Shown here piece after piece: positions 59,936-64,000 of a stretch of DNA of 64,000 nt. The notes under the pieces are model-generated. The model was not told the DNA's origin, made no database searches, and saw only the letters and a list, made by a program, of their open reading frames with translations. Position numbers and translations under genes: made by a program. Source of the stretch: Coriolopsis trogii (taxonomy: Eukaryota; Basidiomycota; Agaricomycetes; Polyporales; Polyporaceae); contig JAHYIO010000008.1 of assembly GCA_020543525.1 (NCBI GenBank), forward strand, positions 186,001 to 250,000, given 5' to 3'. Position 1 is the first letter of the stretch; the number at the start of each line of letters is the position of its first letter.

Positions 59936-60187
59936 ATGCTCAATGCTGACGGTGCTTTCTCATGTATGGACCTCAGGTCGTCTGCGGGCCGCCACGAGTA
60001 CGACGGGCTCGTCTCCTCCGTCAATGCCACCTGGACCGCGATCCCTCGACGCTACGCTGCGCCGGAACTCCTCGAAGCGCCTGCGACGTTGCCGGTCCCC
60101 GTGTACGACAAGCGTGTGGACTACTACAGTCTGTGGGCGACATACCTGATGCTGACGGCTCGCTTGCGACCGATGGGAGTGCGCTAG
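59936..60187 (+). pseudogene. Decayed kinase fragment, repeat unit 5
   Basis: An open frame of 83 residues ends the array. RRYAAPELLEAPATLPVPVY then DKRVDYYSLWATYLMLTARL covers subdomains VIII-IX (APE ... DYYSLG, here SLW). Upstream, where the catalytic loop should be, the homology is missing. This unit has diverged least at its 3' end and may be the original gene's C-lobe. Confidence 0.65.
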
Positions 60188-62199
60188 TCTGGGGGCAAAT
60201 CGGGAGGATGAGTGGACAAGGACTGTGTGGACTCGGAGTGTACGTACAATTCGCGTATGTGGAATAGTGCTCCCGGCTGGGAGCTCATTCGCTGACCGGG
60301 CTATGCGACGGCCGCCGAGTGCGATAGGCTCACACAGCGAATTGAAGCCTGCTTGAGACGAGGAAAGGTGAGTTTGCAGCAATGAATACAGGGTGAGCAC
60401 CAGTACATACCCAATGTGCATGGGCACGCGCTGCAGACGGTCAGACGAGGTGAGTGAACACGACGAACGTCATAGACAGCATCTCATACTCACCCGGTGT
60501 GGGTGATTCCTCCGAGACGCGACTGGCACGCTAACGCGAGCGACGAAACTCCCGCGCGTCACCGGTTCTTGCCGTTCGCACGGCCGTCACGACGACGATA
60601 ACGAGTTTACGTCCTGCAACTCGTCCCCCACAAAGTGCAGCGCATTGGAGGAGCAGCGGTGGCGACAGGATGAACACGGTCATCTTCACATCTGCAAGCT
60701 AATGGGGACGGGCAGGATCAGTTCCGCAAACCGGCCGTCACTGATTTGGACGAAGACACTCACCAACCGCTACCCCTGCTGTGCCTCACGAGGTGAGTGG
60801 GAGAGGGAAGGGCAAAGGACTGAGGGATGTCAGACACGACTCGGACTGGACCTCTTATGCCATCCGCTCGTATGCTGTTGCCCACGATGGGCGCTGTGTC
60901 CGCTCCCTCGCATCGCGCCATCATGACGCTACGTCTCTTGTCTTCCCATGCACGATCATCCCTGTCTCGCGTCGGAGCCGTTCAGGGTAAGATAATGAGA
61001 AGACGGGACGGGTTGCCTCTGCCAAGCGTTGAAGAGGTCTCACAAGAATTTGCGCCTGAAGTGAGTGATTAGTCCGTGTGTGTGTATGCCTGGAGCGACA
61101 AAGAGAAGAATCCGCTCTCTCAACTTGAAACTACCACATGAAGCCATGCTACGGCTTTGAACCTGGTGAAATCGCATCTCAATGCGCACCCGGACACGAC
61201 GCAGCAATGTGCAGGGATGCGGGCATGCCGTGCACCGAGTTCCGGGCTCGCTTCAGCACTAGCACGGTAACCACATGGCTGGCACAACCCGGAACATTGT
61301 ACGTACATACACACCCAATCTGCACTCGCTTGACCTGACACTCACATCCCGGGGTGACCCTGTCGGATATCAGACAATAGTGTGGGCTCTCAGGGATCCC
61401 TGTTGTACGATTCATACCGGCCGGGAGCTCCTGGTTGGAAATTGCAATCTATGCAACCGGAGTGGATCTCGATAGATATGAGATGAGTGTGCCCAGCCAT
61501 TCTCAGGCTGCTACCGTCATCTTGGCTCTGATTTCTATGCAGCCGGTGGTCAAATTGTGTTAGTGCGCTTGCTGGCTATACATGATGGAGAAAACCAACC
61601 GCGGAGACCTTGTTATTGGGTCACTGGCAAGGTCATCTGTGTGCAGGTCACAGACAAGCACAAGACGGCATGTGAGTGACAGGCTACCTCCTCCGTATTG
61701 ACAAGATATTGTGAGGCAGCAAGCCTTGAGTATGTGCATTTGTATATTTGCGGTTGTCTGGCAGGTCTGCAGCCGTCTCATCAACCATTCTTGCATCCCA
61801 CTGAAGACTAATCCCAAGCGGGAATTGCTCCGTCCTTCGCATGGAACTCTGGCAGGCTGGGCGCTGCCTCAAATGCCGTGTTTCTCACCCAGGTATGACC
61901 CTGCAACTTGGACCCTGTCGCTTCCATTGATTCTGCCAACTACTGTCCAATGCCTGTCCGGGAACTCAATATACTGGCCCAGACACCGGTCACACTCCCT
62001 CCTGCTCGCTCTTCTTCTCCCCATCTCTTTGCCACTCCCTGCAATGTGCTTGTGTCCTCCTGGCCGCCCCGTTGAGCGTGACTATGCAAGCAAGGCAGGA
62101 GCAGACCGAGGGCAGCTACGCAAGGCACTCACAGATGCTCTCGGTGTGTACTGCACTCGCTCACAATGTTGCTGTGAATTCTGACCCTCCTCAGTCACG
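60188..62199. other. Accessory region without a recognised gene
   Basis: About 2 kb downstream of the kinase array. Frames of 60-155 residues on both strands overlap and show no family motif. Part of 61980-62150 may be an upstream exon of the ORF at 62200 (ADRGQLRKALTDALG joined to VTMTGNPYARM by a GT-AG intron). A CCGGCNGGGAGCTC-like motif recurs near 60273, 61419 and, in part, 63072. Confidence 0.4.
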
Positions 62200-62733
62200 A
62201 TGACAGGGAATCCATACGCCAGAATGTACTGGTCACCCGAGAGCTTCCGCCGGGAGGTGGTCATACGGTTCCGGCTCAAACTCGTTGGGTGGCCGCCACA
62301 CATCCCGTTTGGGAACCCCAGTGACCTGTCTGGCCCCTCTTCAGCGCAGATCCGAGAGCTCAACGACCTCTGGGCCAGACACTTGCTGTTCTTTGCCAAG
62401 GCGACGCCAGAGGAGGTTGCCGCTGCCCGCAAGAGCCTTGGGAATGCGACTCCTGGTCCGCTGTTTGCAGCTCCGGCCCCAAAGTTTGTGCGGCGTGACA
62501 TGGGCAAGCGGCGCAAGCCATACACCCGGTATGTGAGGGAGGGGCCGAAAAGTGCGAAGGTTGTCGAGGACGAGGTGGATAGGGTGGCAGGAAGTGGTCC
62601 TCCCGGTAGGAACAAGCTCATGATGTTGAAGCAAGGGGCCCGGTTGATCTGGCACAAGGGTGTGTGGCAGGAGTTGGCGCAGGGGGAGCTCTCGGATGAC
62701 CCAATTTCTGACTATTCGGACGATGGGTTGTAG
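62200..62733 (+). CDS. Lineage-restricted protein fragment (KLVGWPPHIPF family)
   Basis: An open frame of 177 residues beginning MTGNPYARMYWSPESFRREV, then LKLVGWPPHIPFGNPSDLSG and IRELNDLWARHLLFFAKATP, a basic stretch (FVRRDMGKRRKPYTRYV) and an acidic end, DDPISDYSDDGL. The VVGWPxxIPF-plus-NxS-plus-LxxLW pattern recurs in many agaricomycete genomes as the C-terminus of uncharacterised multi-copy proteins. This piece lacks the usual N-terminal part unless exons lie upstream, so it may be a truncated copy. No enzymatic motif is visible. A 191-residue antisense frame is a shadow. Confidence 0.5.
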   Translation: MTGNPYARMYWSPESFRREVVIRFRLKLVGWPPHIPFGNPSDLSGPSSAQIRELNDLWARHLLFFAKATPEEVAAARKSLGNATPGPLFAAPAPKFVRRDMGKRRKPYTRYVREGPKSAKVVEDEVDRVAGSGPPGRNKLMMLKQGARLIWHKGVWQELAQGELSDDPISDYSDDGL

Positions 62734-63640
62734 CATACATTACTATGAGATTCTCTGGCAGGTGGAGCCACTCTGTCCACGAAGCCTGTACAAACCTTCC
62801 TCCCAACTCTCCTATGAGGGCTCGATGCACTGCACCTGCGCACACGGTTTGCGCCATGCATGAGAGCGGCCAAGGGGTGAGAACTCTGTCATGCAAGCGG
62901 GCGAATTGCGCACGGTGTTCACAATATCCCGGATGGTTCGCATACTTGCATGCGGAGCGGGTGGGCTCGCTTCTAGCCAGGGGTCTCAGGCATCTTGGCT
63001 CACATGCAGTGTGGAACATCCTCAATTATCTGGACATCATGTATCAACGCCCCGGGTCGCCTCTATAGTGCTCCCAGCCGGGAGTCCCGGTCAACGCGCG
63101 GCGTGGAAAATCCGAGTGCTCAATATCACAGATACATGACCCTGACCGCCGTTACGTTCTCTCTGCTCAACGGGCATGCTTCTGCTATCCAACCCACTGG
63201 GAGCCCCAACAGCACAGAGTGCACCGTGCACCGTGCACCTCCTCCTGTGAGTTGGCAGGCCATTTGTGGCGCAGTCTGTTCACCATCGCGGAAGCCTTGG
63301 GAAGGCATCAACAGACAAGCGAACCGTTCAGGAGGATCAGAGATGCGCACGTCGGCAGCGGCAACAGTCGCATTTTCCAGCACTCGTAATTACGTTGCTA
63401 TCCGTGTGGATACCGCATCTGCGGGGAGCGGTTCCACTGCGCATATTGCGCCGGGTCAAGAAAGCCCCTGTTCGTCGTCTCAAATCCGAGGTCAACATGC
63501 AGATCTTCCATTCAGTAGAGTGTCCGATAGATTACATTGACGTGTTTTCTCGTATGTACAAGACTCAAAGAGTGCAAACAGTCGACTTCAAAGACAACTA
63601 GCTACCTGAGTGACCACCTACCTCTAAGGACACGACTTCC
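62734..63640. other. Accessory region without a recognised gene
   Basis: About 900 bp. Short frames on both strands, the longest 181 residues on plus (62995-63540), have chance-like composition. GTGCACCGTGCACCGTGCACC near 63219-63240 is a small local repeat. Confidence 0.35.
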
Positions 63641-63832
63641 AAGACAAATCACCCACCTCTGAACAGATAGCCTACCTCCTAGACGAATAACCCACCTGTG
63701 AACAGATAGCCCACCTCTGAACAGCCACACTCCCTAGACACATAACCCACCTTTGGACAAATAACCCACCTGTGAACAAATAACGTACCTTTGAACCCAC
63801 CTCTGAACAAATAACTCACCCTTGAACGTCCA
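63641..63832 (+). repeat. Minisatellite, ~19-bp unit CCCACCTSTGAACARATAR
   Basis: Eight or so diverged units of about 19 bp follow one another, each reading roughly CCCACCTCTGAACAAATAA, with some units shortened or carrying an ACTCCCTAGACACATAA variant. No coding sense is evident. Confidence 0.85.
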
Positions 63833-64000
63833 GAGGTAGACCATCGATCCGGACAATCTCACGCGCAAATCGTGCTCGCGGCGTGATTGCCCGTCTCCAC
63901 TCGCGCGTGCAACACCGACCCCCGCTCTCACACCACCCACCTTAGCCCTGGCCCCTGGCCCCTTGCCCCTTGCCGCACGCCAAGCCGCTCGCGAGCCCGT
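63833..64000. other. Right edge, C-rich end
   Basis: The last bases include runs such as CCCTGGCCCCTGGCCCCTTGCCCCTTGCC (63947-63972). No gene seen. Confidence 0.4.

Noticed and set aside
62082..62657. 191-residue minus-strand ORF
   Set aside because: Antisense to the VGWPPHIPF frame, which has recognisable family text.
63641..63832. CRISPR-like array
   Set aside because: Units abut directly with no unique spacers and the genome is eukaryotic.
63641..64000. Telomere repeat array
   Set aside because: The units are about 19 bp and do not contain TTAGGG; this is a minisatellite, not a telomere.

Overview
The window is nuclear DNA of a filamentous basidiomycete, most likely an agaricomycete close to the polypore or agaric group. 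Genes are dense and cut by many 50-70 bp GT-AG introns. Housekeeping genes are eukaryotic (Pol I/III subunit AC40, UTP20, SRP72, a dynamin). Several other families are typical of wood- and litter-decay basidiomycetes: a PL14-like lyase, NmrA-like reductase, neutral ceramidase, F-box protein, low-complexity secreted proteins and decayed kinase copies. I saw no bacterial, viral or organellar features, no tRNA, no rRNA and no CRISPR array. Assignments rest on translating the sequence and recognising family motifs by eye; no search was run.

Layout. (1) 0.4-11.5 kb: two paralogous UPF1-like SF1 helicases, each with an N-terminal exonuclease-like fold that lacks its acidic catalytic residues. They point away from each other (complement 447-3219 and 8421-11540) and flank AC40 and a phosphatidylserine decarboxylase. 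(2) 12.1-27.9 kb: a DHA2-type MFS exporter, a flavin-reductase-like protein, a dynamin-family GTPase and the very long UTP20, the last three on the minus strand. (3) 28.6-38.4 kb: a single-pass membrane protein with a PPxY motif, a short SRP72, a membrane-anchored histidine-acid-phosphatase-like protein that has lost its catalytic histidines, and a neutral ceramidase. (4) 39.6-47.7 kb: an NmrA-like pseudogene fragment beside its intact paralogue, two divergent low-complexity secreted proteins, a PL14-like lyase and a macro-domain-like protein. (5) 48-57.5 kb: an F-box protein, a gene-poor 3.9 kb stretch and a large conserved basidiomycete protein of unknown function. (6) 57.5-64 kb: an accessory, repeat-rich end with a pyrimidine microsatellite, an array of decayed protein-kinase fragments, a lineage-restricted ORF fragment and a roughly 19-bp minisatellite.

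How the genes relate. There is no operon logic. The housekeeping genes serve ribosome production (AC40, UTP20), secretion (SRP72) and membrane lipids (phosphatidylserine decarboxylase, ceramidase). The most unusual content is gene duplication followed by loss of catalytic residues or decay: the helicase pair, the phosphatase-like pseudoenzyme, the NmrA remnant and the kinase-fragment array. I did not find a clearly new multi-gene system. The kinase array and the helicase pair are the best candidates for a closer look.
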